Assembly (NCBI GenBank): GCA_950106755.1
Contig: OX467083.1
Location: forward strand, 32,917,029-32,981,028
Origin: Climacium dendroides
Lineage: Eukaryota; Streptophyta; Bryopsida; Hypnales; Climaciaceae
Length of the DNA: 64,000 nucleotides
Reading direction: 5' to 3'
Below the pieces are notes generated by a model. It was not told the DNA's origin. It searched no databases and worked only from the letters and a program-made list of their open reading frames with translations. Below are positions 1 through 12,959 of this stretch, one piece after another. A program made the translations under genes and the position numbers. Position 1 is the stretch's first letter. Each line of letters begins with the position of its first letter.

Positions 1-124
1 CCACAGGTCAAAGTGATCAACTTTACAATTCACTAAGTCAGTTAGCCTGCTACTTCTCCATGCAAAAGGACGTCCAAGCAAGAAATGCCAAAATACTAAA
101 GGACATATATGATATTTCACGTAC

Positions 125-934
125 AGTGTCGGATTCCTTTGCTGCTTTGCTCTGGAGAATTTTGCTAAAGGCGCGACTGTAGGCAGAAGACTGCGTACTA
201 CCACCCTCAGCACCTCTGTCACTGTCACTACCATCCTCTGAAGCGGAAGGCTCTCCTTCACTCTGACCCTCCTCTGCACCCAAGCGCTCATCTTCTTCCT
301 CATCCTCCTCACCCTCATCCTCCTCGTCTTCCTCTTCCTCATCCTCTTCCTCATCCTCCTCGCCTTCTTCCTCTTCCTCCATCTCCACTGCATCGTCACC
401 ACTATTCTTCCCATCGTCTGAAACCCTAACCTCGGCACCATCGCCACCACTTCCACTCGCTGCCTCTGCACTCCTCCCCTCGTCCTCCGGCGCCGAACTC
501 GAACTCGGTCCAGCTGCTTCCTTCCACGCGCTCTCAGCAGTATCGTCATCGTCCAACCTCCTGGCGCTTCCTATATCACGCAAATCCTCCTCACTCCGAC
601 TGCGACTCCCTTCCATGGAATCCCCCTCCGAAGTAGTGTACCCCATTTCTAACATCTTCGGATTCGCAACCACCTGCTCCACAAAAGTCTTCATCGTTCC
701 CCTGTCTCCCATCTCCTCGTCGTCATCACTCTCATTCTCACTTTTCAAAACCGAATCCAACGACTCGTCACTGTCCACATCGCTCAAGCCCTCGAACTCG
801 TCCTTCAGCACGCTTTCGTCGTCGTCCTCGGATTCGTCTTCATCGCTCTCGGAGTCCGCGGGCGTCACGACCTTGGGAGGAACCTCTGCGCGGCGCTTCT
901 TGCGAGTCTCCTCGACTGCCTCTTGCTTGGTCAT
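125..934 (-). CDS. RRP15-like acidic nucleolar protein, first exon (partial)
   Basis: This is the 5' coding exon of a split gene whose remainder lies beyond the left edge of the window. The start is the ATG at 934; upstream codons in frame are non-acidic, look like 5' leader and have no ATG. The 270 codons end in frame at a consensus donor (GTACGTG) just after residue T270. The N-terminus is basic (KQEAVEETRKKRRAE), then come serine/aspartate/glutamate-rich tracts and an almost pure E/D run around the middle to last third. The last residues, AYSRAFSKILQSK, resemble the start of the conserved RRP15 domain, a factor in 60S ribosomal subunit maturation. The low-complexity acidic region is typical of nucleolar proteins and gives little family information, so the name rests on that short motif. 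An alternative is another acidic nucleolar or chromatin protein. Seen: frame, donor, composition. Inferred: RRP15 identity. Confidence 0.6.
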
Positions 935-1548
935 GGCGGACGACACTTCTACAACAATTAGGGTTTGGCGCTCTCCGACAACATGAACAAATTGAAATCG
1001 CAGCTGTGTTGTGATGAGACCCTTCAGTGACCTAATTTCCAACTACCGTCTGTCACCGGCTTTGGAACCTCTCCTAGGGGATGAAAGAATGCACGCATGG
1101 ATGAATGAACCCCTTACCGTCCACCAATAATGAATATGGAGTGTAATCTACACTAATAATAATATTCAAAGACGAGGATCTCCATCCTGGTTTTTTGAAA
1201 ATCTGTCTGGAGGTGTGCAGTAAGGTGGCAAAACTTGCCAGTCAATTTCCTAGAACTTCAATTTTGGCCGGTGGCATTGCCACCATCGTCCAATTTCAAT
1301 CAGCAAATTTCCTTTATTATGAAAATCTAGCCGGTTTAGGATTTTTTGTGTCTTCCTTAGGTTTTTTTTCTTTGAAAAAGGATTTTTAGCATATAGCCAC
1401 ATCCCTGGCAGGATTTGAATTTGGCATTGCCCCTACCGATTTAGGGCCAAAGATTCAACCTTCCAAAAATGCACAAATCCAAAACAAGGTCCATGCATTT
1501 TCAGAAGGTTGGTTAGTACGACATACCCACACAACATTCAACATTTAC

Positions 1549-1716
1549 AAGAATCAAAGCATGTGCCAAAAATTGGGGAGAAGAACATACAATCCACCAC
1601 TTATAAGAATCAAAACATGTGATAAAAGAATGGATAGAATAGGATACAAGCTACCATGACGAACATCAAAACATGTTGGAAAAAAATGGGGAGAGTAGGA
1701 TTCAACCAAGCAAAGC
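1549..1716. repeat. three-copy tandem repeat, period 56 bp
   Basis: Three imperfect units share AATCAAAACATGTG-type cores beginning at about 1552, 1608 and 1664, each followed by a GGGGAGA/GGATAGA segment and a CAACC/TACC end. The array lies just beyond the C-terminal end of the decayed hAT transposase. Confidence 0.7.
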
Positions 1717-4532
1717 ATCCAGGTTTTTGCTTCCCAATCTATTCTTCATATAAGTTTTAATCAAATTCTAAATGCTAAAAGCTCTCTCACAAGTAGCAAT
1801 GGAAACGCATTGCACTTTGGCAATTTCAGTAAGAATAAACAAATTTGGGTATTGTATTTGTAGGGCATGATTCCAAGTAATCATATTCTACAAATCTTGG
1901 AAGATTTTGTCCCCCTATTCAGTTGTACATTGTAAATTGAAGGAAAGAAACTCCCACTTACAAGCCTGCACATCCAGAAGGGAGGGGGGAAGGAAAAATC
2001 TGAATAAAACTATTCGGTTCTATAGAGTTGAAGCAAATTGTCCAACTCGGTGACACCCTAGTTCTGCAATTCAACTTGTTTAGACGGCATATTAGAAGAA
2101 TTCAGTATTTTAAAGCAAAAAATCAAATCATTCTCATGAAATCTAGCCTCCAAACCAACACAAATGGCCTTAACAAACAAACGTTGGAACTGCAGAGCTT
2201 CTTTTAGGTTTGTTCCTAGCCTAGAACACTCAATTTTGCAATTGTGATACATGTTCCCCCTAATCTCAGATGGAAGCTTCCTGAGCAAACTCCCAAAAGA
2301 AGTACATGGTAGCCTAAATCTTCGTTAAATATGTTTGCATTCAGATTTATATTTTCTACAATGAACAACATACGAATCTGGGCTATTTTGAAACGCACGA
2401 TGCTACTTACAGTGGTCACATCTACAAATTTGCACTGAAACACCTTTGATAACATAGCCAAACAATGTAAGATATCGGCAAGGAAATACAAGATATAAAT
2501 GAACTTGAACTACCCTAACTTTTGCAAGATCGGAGTGGTTGTATCTGCATCTTTGTCCTTCAGGCCATGGAAGAATTCGAGGATAGACTCCAAAGACTCA
2601 CATAGGGTTGCGATTGTTTGCCACAAACTTAGCCACCAAATTTTGTGGTAACACTTCATTGTTTTCTTTATATCAAAGAACTCTTCTTGAAGTCTACACT
2701 ACTAGAAAATGGTATCCAAGTCAACAAAAATTTAACAATTTTTTGTTAATTGGGATACTGTATTGACCGCTTTAACAATTTTTTCTTGATTTGAACAAGC
2801 TAACAAAATGGTCACTAAATTTTTGTTGATTCAAATAGTACAACATCCAAATCGACAAAAAAAGTTAATACTTTTTTGTCAAGAAAACATGCCTCTCACA
2901 CGCTAGTGATATAAGAGAGGTGACTTTGGTGACCTAAGAGAAGAGAAGATAAGCTCTTTATACAAATTGGGTGATAAAAGGTCAAAACAAACCATATGGG
3001 ATATAAGAATCATTCATAGTCTTAATTCACATATCCCATATGGTTTGTTCTACCTTTTATCACCCCATTTCTATAAAGAGATTGTCTTCTCTATTCTCCT
3101 ATTAACAAAGTCATTTCTCTTCTATCACCAAATACTAAGTTCTAAGAAACTTGTCTCTTAAATTAGTTGTAAGGTCTAATTTTCTTCTAATTAAATTGCA
3201 AAGTCTAATTTTTGGTTTTGTTCATGTGTTGATTTTGGTTCATACTAGGTTTATTCTTGGCTTGCCATGTAGCAGCCATTCATTGAGCAAGTTTATAAAT
3301 GAATTAAGATTATTTTTTTGGTTTGACCACCATAACAAAATGGACAATAGTTTTTTGTTAGGTACTATCCAAGACAACGCGACCACGAATACAAATGCCC
3401 TCAACACTTTTTTGTTAATTTTTTGTTGACATGGTCATTGTTTTTCTACTAGTGCTAGTAAGTGAATGCTTGCGTTTGCTAGACTTGTTGAAAAAATCAG
3501 CAACTGAATTGAGGAGAGAGTCGACTTGAGAAGAGATTACCTTACAATCACGAGACTTTGTTGCAGCCAAGGCCACCAAATCTGTCCGATGAACAATATA
3601 GTGGACTACTAGAAGGTAAGGATTTACTTGTTTCTTGATTTGGGCAGCCACTTCTGTCAAACCACCCGCCATGGTGCTAGCACTATCGCTTCTAAATCCT
3701 ACAAATTTCCACAGGTCAAGCCTCTACTTCCAAATGCTTGAAATTAAAGTTTCATAAACGACAGTTGAGTCCTTCTTCCTCCTTTCGATCTGCAACAAGC
3801 CAAAAAACAAAGTGATCAGTAGATCCTCTTCTATAATGCTAGTAAACACGACAAGGTGTCTTGTGACACTAATATCAGTTGATTCATCGATCATGACACC
3901 ATAGAACATTGAATTCTGCACACGGGTAATAATTCGCTTTTCAATCACAACTGAAATGCACATCATGAGGTTAGCATAAGATTTCTCGTTCTAATACATA
4001 GACAGGGGCATCGGAGGTTTTACAGTGATCAGCAGTTTGCACAAAGTAGAGAATTTTGAGTAGGGTAAAGACTTCTTTTCCAAAAAATAAGCAACCCGAA
4101 AGAGTGAAGCCATAGCCTCATCGCATGTCCTCTGTCCTTGTAAAATTGCTTTCTCCATGACCTTCTCACCACTTTACGACGTCCAAGCTAGCCGTCTGTG
4201 CTCTCCAGATCAAGCATGATCCTGGAAAGAGCTCATTTTTAAGTTCCTAGCACCATCTTTGGTATACGACAATCGCCCACCTTTATCCCTGCACACTTTA
4301 TAGAAAACCTCCCAACATTTGAACAAAAATACAACCAATCGAATTGAACGCCCCATTGCTCCTTCCAATGCCTTTGAGCAATTTCTGCCTTTGAAGAAGG
4401 AATGTGGTCGACTCCTGAATTAGTTGTTTCGAGAGAAAAGTTCTCAGACGCTAACGACAAGACTTCAAAAACATCAACTTCCCTCGATTTAGTAAAGTAA
4501 TGGTCCTTTAAGGACCTCTGCCATTTAATCAT
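1713..4532 (-). pseudogene. hAT-type (DUF4371/ZMYM-like) transposase, decayed and split by an insertion
   Basis: Reading leftwards from an ATG at 4532, conceptual translation gives several blocks of a plant hAT transposase of the DUF4371/ZMYM-like kind. The N-terminal block has KAEIAQRHWKEQWGVQFDWL, the zinc-finger-side motif. At 3966-3724 is the catalytic-side motif VMIDESTDISVTRHLVVF. At 3672-3470 is VHYIVHRTDLVALAATKSRDC, followed by a lysine/serine-rich KKSSKRK-like segment. After an interrupting element (2697-3454) the protein resumes with LYFLADILHCLAMLSKVFQC. It ends at about 1860-1713 with the dimerisation motif CERAFS plus IKTYMKNRLGSKNLDALL. Stops and frameshifts are scattered throughout, so it is not functional. 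The hAT family moves by cut-and-paste using a DDE-type nuclease; this copy is only a relic. Confidence 0.85.
2697..3454. mobile_element. non-autonomous CACTA-type foldback element, TSD CTA
   Basis: The element begins CACTACTAGAAAA and ends with the complement of CACTAGTAGAAAA. It is flanked on both sides by the same trinucleotide CTA (2694-2696 and 3455-3457), the 3-bp target duplication expected of CACTA (EnSpm) transposons. The subterminal regions carry repeated, mutually inverted TTAACAA/TTTTTTGTTAA words. A second internal hairpin around 2972-3063 pairs an AAACAAACCATATGGGATAT arm with its complement. No transposase is encoded. It sits inside the hAT pseudogene, so it inserted later than that copy. 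Confidence 0.88.
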
Positions 4533-5985
4533 CCAACCAACAAGAGGAAACTAGCTTGCAAGAGAAAACCAACCAACAAAAGAATGCTTGCAGTCCTAAA
4601 CCCTGAAGCCAACAATTGCAAATCCTCAACAGCATTAACAATCCTTAGTTGCACAACGCCACAACCTGCAATTGTGCATGTACAATCTTCAATTGAAACC
4701 CTACAATCTTACATTGATCATTTTGCCATCATTTAGGAAAAAAAATGAGAAATGAAGAAGGGCGAAAAAAAGTAGGGTACAAAGTTGCGAACAAAACCTT
4801 AATCTTGTAGTGGAATCGCAGTTTCACACACGAACTTGCCAAAAATTGCACACGAACTCTCAATCTTGCACTCTCGCATACAAAGTCACGAACTCGAGTT
4901 GCAAATCGCCAAAAATTGCACACGAAGTCACAAACTCGCGGCCTCGCGTTGCAAATCGTACACGAACTCGCCCTAAATCCGACCCCAATTCTTGAAATTG
5001 CAAGTTTGCAAATCTTTAATCACCGAAACTTGATCACCGATTCATCGCAAAGGCACAAACAAGTAATCACTTTATCAAACTTGAATACACTTGCATAATA
5101 CATGGAGCCAGGGAGTGCACATTGCACAGTTGCACTTGAAAGATTAATAGAAAACTCAACTACTCAACAAATCTAAGGATGGTTGTAAAATTCAAACTCT
5201 CAATTAGCGAGGGCCAAAGGCTGCGAACCTACGAGACGGCTGAGTGGTAACTGGTGAGTGTGACTATTGTGATCTCCTGAACCCTACAATTTAGATCAGC
5301 TAGAGGGAGCGATCAACGGCTTCGATGCCTCACCAGGAAAAATCAAATGGTAAACAAGTAGACCACTAAACCCAAGTTCCTAAGTCCTAATGGTAAAAGG
5401 CTAAAAGCAAGTGATTTACTCATTGTCTCACTTATTCCTTCTATACACTTACATTATACACAGTAATACACTAACACATTTACGAAAAAAATTACATGCA
5501 TAGTAATAAAAATTTCCTTTAAAGTATAAGATTGGTCGGTTGCCCGCCTAAAAAAATATTTTTAATAGGTAATTTTCCTACATATCCTTAGGGTGGACAG
5601 CTAAATGCCTAAATATAATTTTTTGAACCAGCCCATTTCCTAAACTTCTTTTTTTCATTTAGAACCTTAGCCTAAACTTCTCTATTTTATTTATATATTC
5701 TCAAATTCAACTGGCTAGGTCGTAATTAAATATTGGTACTCCCCATTCATTGGTCAATATTGATAGCATTTTAAATTAACCTCCATTAGTGTAAATGTCA
5801 TTTGGTCTTGTGGTTTTTTATCAACTTAAGGGGATAAATGTAAGAAATTTGATCCCTATTTTGGAATGCCTAATTTTGTATTTCATGACCTACCCTAACT
5901 AATTTGAAATCTCTTATACTAAATGTTTCATCAAATTTTATAAACTTTAATCACATGGTGGTAAATAATAAGTTCCTATCATACT
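4533..5985. other. intergenic stretch, no gene recognised
   Basis: Between 4800 and 5000 the words ACACGAACTC, CACAAACTCGC and GTTGCAAATCG recur in a loose, non-periodic way. Short ORFs here have no recognisable domain. Confidence 0.5.
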
Positions 5986-5994
5986 ACTAAAATC

Positions 5995-6330
5995 ATAACT
6001 CCCTCTGTAATATCACAAATGATACCATTAATACTAGGAGCTCGTGATTGCTATGATATGCATTCATTGTATCAAATATTAGTAAAATTTTGATATATTT
6101 GAATAGAATGCATGATAATGATTTCAATAAGTCTTTAAAATAATTATTTTGAATATTTTGTAAAAATATTTTCAATCATGCACACATAGAAATCATATTT
6201 TCACACAATGTGATATTACAGAAATAGAGTAGTAGTTTGCAATCACCTTTGTAATATCACTTTTTACAAAAGGTGATATTATAGAAATAATATAGTCGTT
6301 GCAATTGAGGTGATATTATAAAGGTAGCAA
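5995..6330. repeat. foldback region built on GTGATATTACAGA words
   Basis: TCTGTAATATCAC near 6003 is the exact complement of GTGATATTACAGA near 6209. Related copies occur at about 6250, 6272 and 6311, in both orientations, and two of these form a tight hairpin (CACCTTTGTAATATCAC against GGTGATATTATAGAA). The left end reads ACTCCCTCTGT, reminiscent of Stowaway-type ends, but I could not fix a target duplication. Probably a MITE or two nested MITEs. Confidence 0.5.
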
Positions 6331-6339
6331 TTCCATTGC

Positions 6340-7535
6340 TTCTCTTGGCTTTACACTTCTTTGCACTTCTATGATTTTGTGCTTTTGTGAGCTTTGAGCT
6401 TTGATGATTTCAAAATTCTATTCTACTACCAAATGATTTGAGAAATTTATTTAATTGAACCGATTTTGGATTTCACAACAATTAAGTTGTTCACAAAGTT
6501 TTTGAGATTTACAATTTTTTTTTTCAATTGTTCAATTTGGATTGCCATTTTTTGTAACAATGGAGTCAAATTTCTAATGCATTCTAATATATGTGTATCT
6601 TTTATAAAATTTACCATTGCATATGTTTCATTCATCATTCAATAAATTTCTATTGTACATTTCACTATATGCTTAATTATAAAAATAATTATACAAAGAT
6701 TTTAGTCATTTTTATTTGAAGATTTATTGAAATTTTTGTTTTGCATTCAATCTAATACATAAAAATTCTAATAAAATTCTAATGATGAATGCATAGCATA
6801 GCAAGCGCCAACTGCTAGTGTTTTCTCTAAAAAAACAAAACAGAAGACTAAATGAGCTTTAAACCTAGGTCTTATAGCGAGGATTTAAACTATAGGTGAT
6901 CTATAGATACTATCATAAATGGAGATAGGACTAATGAAAAATAATTCTAAAAATAAATACAAAAATTGTGGGATTTTATGTTTAAGAAGTATTTTTTACA
7001 TGGTAAAAAAATTCAAGAAAAATTCTTGATTTTGGCATCTTCCAATTTTTAAATTTTTTTTTAAGATAGAATTGTTTGACAAGGTTATACAGACTCTACT
7101 TTGTTGTATTTCTGCCTTCTACTTTCAGTACTTGAATGTCAAAATAAATATTCTTAGATTTTTGCCAAATTTTGATCACTATAAAAATAATATGTGACAA
7201 AAACATTCAAGATATAAATATTTTATATTAAATCTTTGATCATACATAATATTTTTATTATTTTATTATTATTATTTTATTATTTGAAGTATTGCTAAAC
7301 ATACTCTTTTATGTTGTGGGTTTTGAACCCAAAAATACATGTTTAAAATATGACATGAAAGTTGTTCAAACAAACATTGGTACATTTTCATTCAAAGTTT
7401 ATATTAAAATGTGGCAGTAGAAAATGAATATGAATAAGAATCAAATGTGGTGTATATTTATTGAAAGACTATATTAGAATATGGTTGTAGAAAATGTGAA
7501 ATTAACCAAAACTAAGTGTATGAATTGTTAAATGT
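6340..7535. other. AT-rich intergenic stretch, nothing recognised
   Basis: Low-complexity A/T runs and short ORFs without domains. No promoter, RNA gene or transposon ends were identified. Confidence 0.5.
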
Positions 7536-7539
7536 TTAA

Positions 7540-8470
7540 TTTGCTTTTAACCCCTACAAGTTCTTAACTTTGTTTTCATTCAACCACTCCAAAACTACCA
7601 TTTCAAGTACAAGCACTAAATTTTAGAATTTTTTTTTTGTGGAAACATATAACTATAGTATGGTGTACTAGGCTAGTTTGAGAACATGTGGAAAAAATTT
7701 AAGAAATTTCCATTGAATGGATTGCAAGATATTAGCGTTTGAAGTGACAAAAATCTTTTTTGGGGCCCTACAAAAAATTGGGCAATTACACTTCACAAGG
7801 TCACATTTGTATGAAAAAATGTTCCAGATGGTGGTTACTCTTTGGATTCATTCTTCAAAGAGGCAAGTTGGCTACATGCTTGAAAAATTTCAAATCATTT
7901 AGAATCGTACAACATATAAGAAAAAATAGTAAGTGGAAAGAAGTAGAGAATGATTTAAAATACTAAATTGTCAACATTTATGGAATTGAAAAATGCCAAT
8001 CCCAACGGATTTAATGTTTTAATAAACAATCTACATCCTATATATATATATATATATATATTAAAAATTGAATTAAATAAAGGACTTCAATTTTAGAATA
8101 TAAATTTCATAACTATCCACAAACTAAAACTCCTCATAACTTTCATTTCATCATTCAAAATGGAATGATTCAAAGCTTTCCAATCACTTATAAATCTAAT
8201 TAACCAATTTCAAATTTTCATTTTTCAAAAAAATATTTTTTAAGAGTTTTTTGAATTGCCCGGAGATCAATGAAAATTACATATTATACAATAACTTTTT
8301 AACTATATAGTCAAAAGTTATGAAAGTTGTTGGACCTTAAAGGTACTCCTTAGGCACATCTTGTGTAAAAAATTCAAAATTTCTTTTGTTTGTAGTGAGT
8401 TGCCCAAAATTGCTATGTTGTCAAAAAAATCAATGTTTGGTCTTTTAGAGGTTAACCCCTAAATGACGGA
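7540..8470 (-). repeat. dispersed repeat family, copy A
   Basis: This segment is related to 39860-41190 and 58240-58910 in the opposite orientation. Shared landmarks include the GGATTGCAAGATATTAGCGTTTG-like segment near 7718, the GGCTACATGCTTGAAAA segment near 7868, and a TTGTAGTGAGTTGCCCAAAATTGC segment near 8390. Both edges carry TTAACCCCTA words. A (TA)n run sits at 8040-8062. No protein domain is evident; it may be part of an LTR or an untranslated region of a retroelement. Confidence 0.75.
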
Positions 8471-8474
8471 CCTA

Positions 8475-10580
8475 TGACCGTTGATTTCAAGCCACACTGT
8501 CATCACCCAATTTGTTGTCATTTTGCAACAAGATATGTATGAAAAAAATTTAATTTATTTTTCAGAGATGAAACAAAATGTCTTCTTTGTTGCACCAAAA
8601 TTTTAGTTTTTTTTGTAAATAATTGATTTTTTTGTGAATTTTTGTAGATATAATGAAGAAAAATCATATCAAATAGAAAATTATTTCCAAAAATCTAAAA
8701 ATTTCACCATGTGTGTATATTATAGTGATGAACAACATGGTGTGAACTCATTTTCCGTGCCATTCTATAATTAGAACGTAGTAGACATTGAAAATACATC
8801 CAAAGTTCAAACTCCAATAAAAAATTGATTATTAGGAATTTTTTCAAAATTCAAATTGGAGGTAGAAACTAGAGTGAATGAACTTTATTTTGTTAGTTGG
8901 TTTTAAATTAAAAAAATATCATTTTTGTAGAGAAATTTCAGATTTAAAGCAAGGAGCAACAACTTTCTAAAATACACTAAAATTGCATATTTTGTGATCC
9001 GTTTTTTTGGTAACTTCTCATTTATGTGAAGACAAACAATAGCATAACTCCAAACTCAACTAGATTATCTTCATAACCCAACATGGAAGGTCAACAAGAA
9101 AAAAGTGGATGAAAAAATGCTTCCCAACTCTCTACAGTTTAGGAAACATTCATCCAAAAGCCACAAAATGGCCTCGTCGTTGTTTCTGGGTTAAAACAAT
9201 ATGAGGGTGAAAGAAAAAAGATTTATAGCCTAAAATTAAACCTAAAATAATTTCAAATGTTTTAAGACTAATTAAGAATTATTGAAGTTAAAAATACTAA
9301 AATGCTTATTTTTGTCATCTCTAAGTGGTATAGATTTTGTACCTCAATGCATACCAAAGTCAAAAAAATTGAATGATAGAAAATAGGAACAAATTTATAA
9401 AAACCTAGTGTCCTTTATTGTATATTACATACTTGAGGATGGACTAGGTATATCTATTTTGCTCCATTGAATTTGTTAAAAAAATTATATGAAAGGAGTC
9501 ATTCCAACATATTATCCTTCCATATTATGAGGAATCAATGCAATTAAGACTTTGTTGAACATTTTGTAGATCTCATAAGTTAAGAAATCAACATGTATGA
9601 GGCTAATTAATTTTGACAAAGAAATCACAAACAACAAACAACTAATTATTTTGATGATTTTTATATCTCTTGTTGTTTGTATAGTCTTAAGATCAAAATT
9701 TGATACCTTGGAAAAAATCTATATTTCTATCAAGTTTTAATTTTTAGTATCAAATATCAAAATTTTGTTTATGTAGTGCAAAAAATTTACTCAAATATTT
9801 ATATTTAATATATTTATATTTCCTATTTACTAAATAATGGATAATCTATTACTCATTTTAAGCTGTGAGGCATTAATTGGTTATACAGTATAAGATATTG
9901 CAATGATATTGTGGACTACCATAATGGTTCACCTTTAAGATAAATGAAAGTATAAAAACTATGTGTGAGATTTTAAGTTCAAGAATGTTAGTACATTAGA
10001 GTAAACTATAACCATTAGTTAGAAGGCTTTTAGTACATAGGATAAGAAGTTAGATCAAAATTGCCAACCAAAATTATTTAAAAGATAAAAAATATACAAA
10101 AGAATTGGAAACAAAGATTAGAAGTCAAAATGAATTAAAATATAAATTGAAAACCAACAAAAAAGAAGAAATATGGAAAGCACAAAAGAAGCTATCAAAC
10201 TTAAAACTACTATGAGAACACTAATCTAGTGGTAGAAACACTACTTTAGGCAATAAATAGTGATTTAATGAATTTTCAGTAAATTAGTGATGGATGAAGT
10301 GATTAGGAGTGTTAGTTTGTTAGGAAGTGGGGGTAAAAGTTGAATTAGGGTTAGGAGCTCTCTCTTGCTCTCTCTCTTGTTGGTTTTTGGGGGGTGTTTT
10401 GGGAAGGGGATGTTGGTGTTTGGAGTTTATAGAAGTAAGAATGGTGAGAGATTAGGGTAGGAAGAGATTAAGAGCAATTTGTCAAGTAGGTTCCACCGTT
10501 TCTGAAGAAAAAATGAGTGGAAAAGTGAGGTCTAGAAGGTCAGATGGGAAGAACTAGCCTTTTCCAAAGTACACTGCAAC
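8475..10580. other. AT-rich repetitive intergenic stretch
   Basis: No gene recognised. A block near 8840-8900 resembles, in reverse complement, a block near 30590-30660 (shared GTAGAAACTAGAGTGAATGA-like and TTAGTTGGTTTTAAATT-like words). It may therefore extend the dispersed repeat family. Confidence 0.45.
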
Positions 10581-10587
10581 TTCCAAC

Positions 10588-10877
10588 TTTGGAGGGCGAT
10601 TGTGAGCGGATAGCAGCTTAAATGGAGCTAAAATTTGGAAGGATGGTGCATCAAGAAGTTAACTTTTCAACAAGACTACTTTTGCACAATTTGGAGCTTG
10701 AATGAGGTCGAGGAACTAATTTTGTGCGAGGTGGTTGGTTGCCACGGCTGAGTGGAAACAACTACTTTGAAGGCGATTGTGAGTGGACAGTAGGTTAGAT
10801 GGAGCTGAAATTTGGAGGGATGGTGCATCAAGAAGTTAACTTTTCATCAAGACCATCTTTGCCCAATTTGGAGCTTG
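10588..10877. repeat. direct duplication of a ~113-bp unit, period 177 bp
   Basis: Copy 1 at 10588-10700 and copy 2 at 10765-10877 share GGCGATTGTGAG, GATGGTGCATCAAGAAGTTAAC and CAATTTGGAGCTTG-type segments with few differences. The 64-bp spacer is unique. There is no coding potential that I can recognise. Confidence 0.8.
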
Positions 10878-10889
10878 GAGGCAACAATG

Positions 10890-12955
10890 GTGACCATTTT
10901 GGTACAAGAAGGTCAACAACCCTTGATTGAGAGAGAATAGAACCCCAATTGGAAATTGTTAGGTTTTTTGTTGTAGTGTTTAAAGTATGTATGTGTGCAT
11001 GAAGGTGACAAAAGTGATTTGATCACTAAAAATCTAATTTAATGGTAATTTGAAGTGCAATCCATTTAGGGCTATGCATGTAAGTTGAGAGGGTTCCTTG
11101 TGGAAGTTGTGTGTGTTGAAATTAGTTTTGGGGACTCCAATTAGAGCCCTTGGGGCCTCCGTATTGCCAATTTTAGGGGTAATATGGTCTAGAAGGGTGT
11201 GCAAACCTTTACCATACATATGATGGTGATTTGGGGAGTTAAGGAGGCATATTAGGATGGTCTAAGGGGGCTACCTTGTTTTGCCTAAAATTAATTACTA
11301 AAAAAACATTCCAAATGATCTATTTTAGTATACTTTGGCCTATATAAGTTCAAGCAATTATCCTTTATTATGAATTATAAATAAATTATTATTTATTTAA
11401 AATACATATTGATAACTAGATTTGTATAAATTCAAAAATTTTCATTTGATGATGCATTGATAATTATAATTTAAGACTTGAAATAGTCTATTTATTTAAA
11501 ATTGTACAATATATCATTATGATTATTTCTTTTGATGGTTATATGTAGATTTTAGCATTGGTATACAAAGAACATCACATACTTACTCGCTTAATGTGTA
11601 TTGACGCTACGAACATCATACAATTGTTTCATTGTATAATTATAAACATTTGAAAAATATAATCATTAAATTAAATTTTGACTCCAAATAATTAGAGTAA
11701 TATTTTGTACACAAATTAGCAAAACATGATTGATAAACAAGTATTCTATAATAAGATTAAAATACTAAATACTATTAATGAAAATATTTATTGTCAATAA
11801 CATCATAATAATCTTTATAATTTTTTTCTAAAAAGTAAAAAATATTATAAAATAAACAATTCAATCATAATTACAATGGATATAATAAAACAATAGAATA
11901 TAATTTTATAAATAAAAAGAATATAAATTTATTTATTTTAAATTCAATAATTTTATTTGCATCATAAATTTTTTTATTATTTATTTTGATTTATTTACTA
12001 ACATTTATACACTGAAGTTTATATGCAAAAAATATTCTTAGAATTTTGTAAATTTTTAGCAAGTTTTGAAAAATAAAATACACTTGGATTTTTTAATAGA
12101 ATTTTAATTTTTTTTGATAATGACAACTATATGTCATTTCAATTTCCATATTGAGTGAAAGCATGACCATGATATATATACTTTGATAGACTTAATATAT
12201 TTCATAATTGCTAAAGATTTTTATTTCATCAGCAAATATCAAAATATTAAAATTTTAAATAAAGCTTGAAGCAATTGAAATTATATTGAAAAATTTTATT
12301 GTCTATTTTTATATTAAAAATTTTAAATTTCATATTAGGTTCTAGCAATTGTCTCCATGAGTTACAATCAAACTTTACCAACTTTCCACAATTATTAGAG
12401 TTTGTACTTATATTCTAAATTTTTTATAAATAATTTTATTATTTATTATTTGTATTATTTTTAAATATTACAATATGCATACATTCTTTGATATGGATCT
12501 TATATTTTGCAATAAAAAAATTATAGATTTTTTTTAATAAAGAATATAAATTTATATTACTTTGATTTAGAATTGAAATTATTTTAATTGATTTTAAAAT
12601 TAAAATTGAATTGAATTGAATAGAATATCAATTTAATTTCAAACTTTGAGTTTTATTTCAATTATTTACTATAAAGAGGTAATCACTAAATGTTTTTAAT
12701 TATGTTGAGTTATAAGCATAAAATTCTAATAAATAATTTTATGCCTAGGAGGCATACCTCTTATTAATGTTGATTTATCTTCATTGTCATTTATTATTTT
12801 TGGAACTTGTTATTGTTGTGAAGTAGCTTGCATAAATGTGTTTTATTAAACCACCTATTTCTTTCATTTTAGAATTATGTAATTGACTTTTTAGAAATAT
12901 TGAAATAAATCACATCATCTTGTGGTTCAAATTATGTAAATAATCTAATTTATTG
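10890..12955. other. very AT-rich intergenic stretch
   Basis: Long runs of A/T words with no recognisable gene. It precedes the gypsy integrase remnant and may hold unrecognisable retroelement sequence. Confidence 0.45.
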
Positions 12956-12959
12956 TAGA

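Noticed and set aside
615..986. Plus-strand open frame of 123 codons, serine-rich
   Set aside because: It is the antisense shadow of the acidic D/E-rich exon; GAG/GAC codons read as CTC/GTC and serine codons on the other strand.
5221..5290. tRNA-like GCTGAGTGGTAACTGGTGAGTG
   Set aside because: Lacks a B box at proper spacing and no cloverleaf is possible by eye.
8040..8062. (TA)n run
   Set aside because: Ordinary microsatellite in AT-rich DNA; no sign of function.
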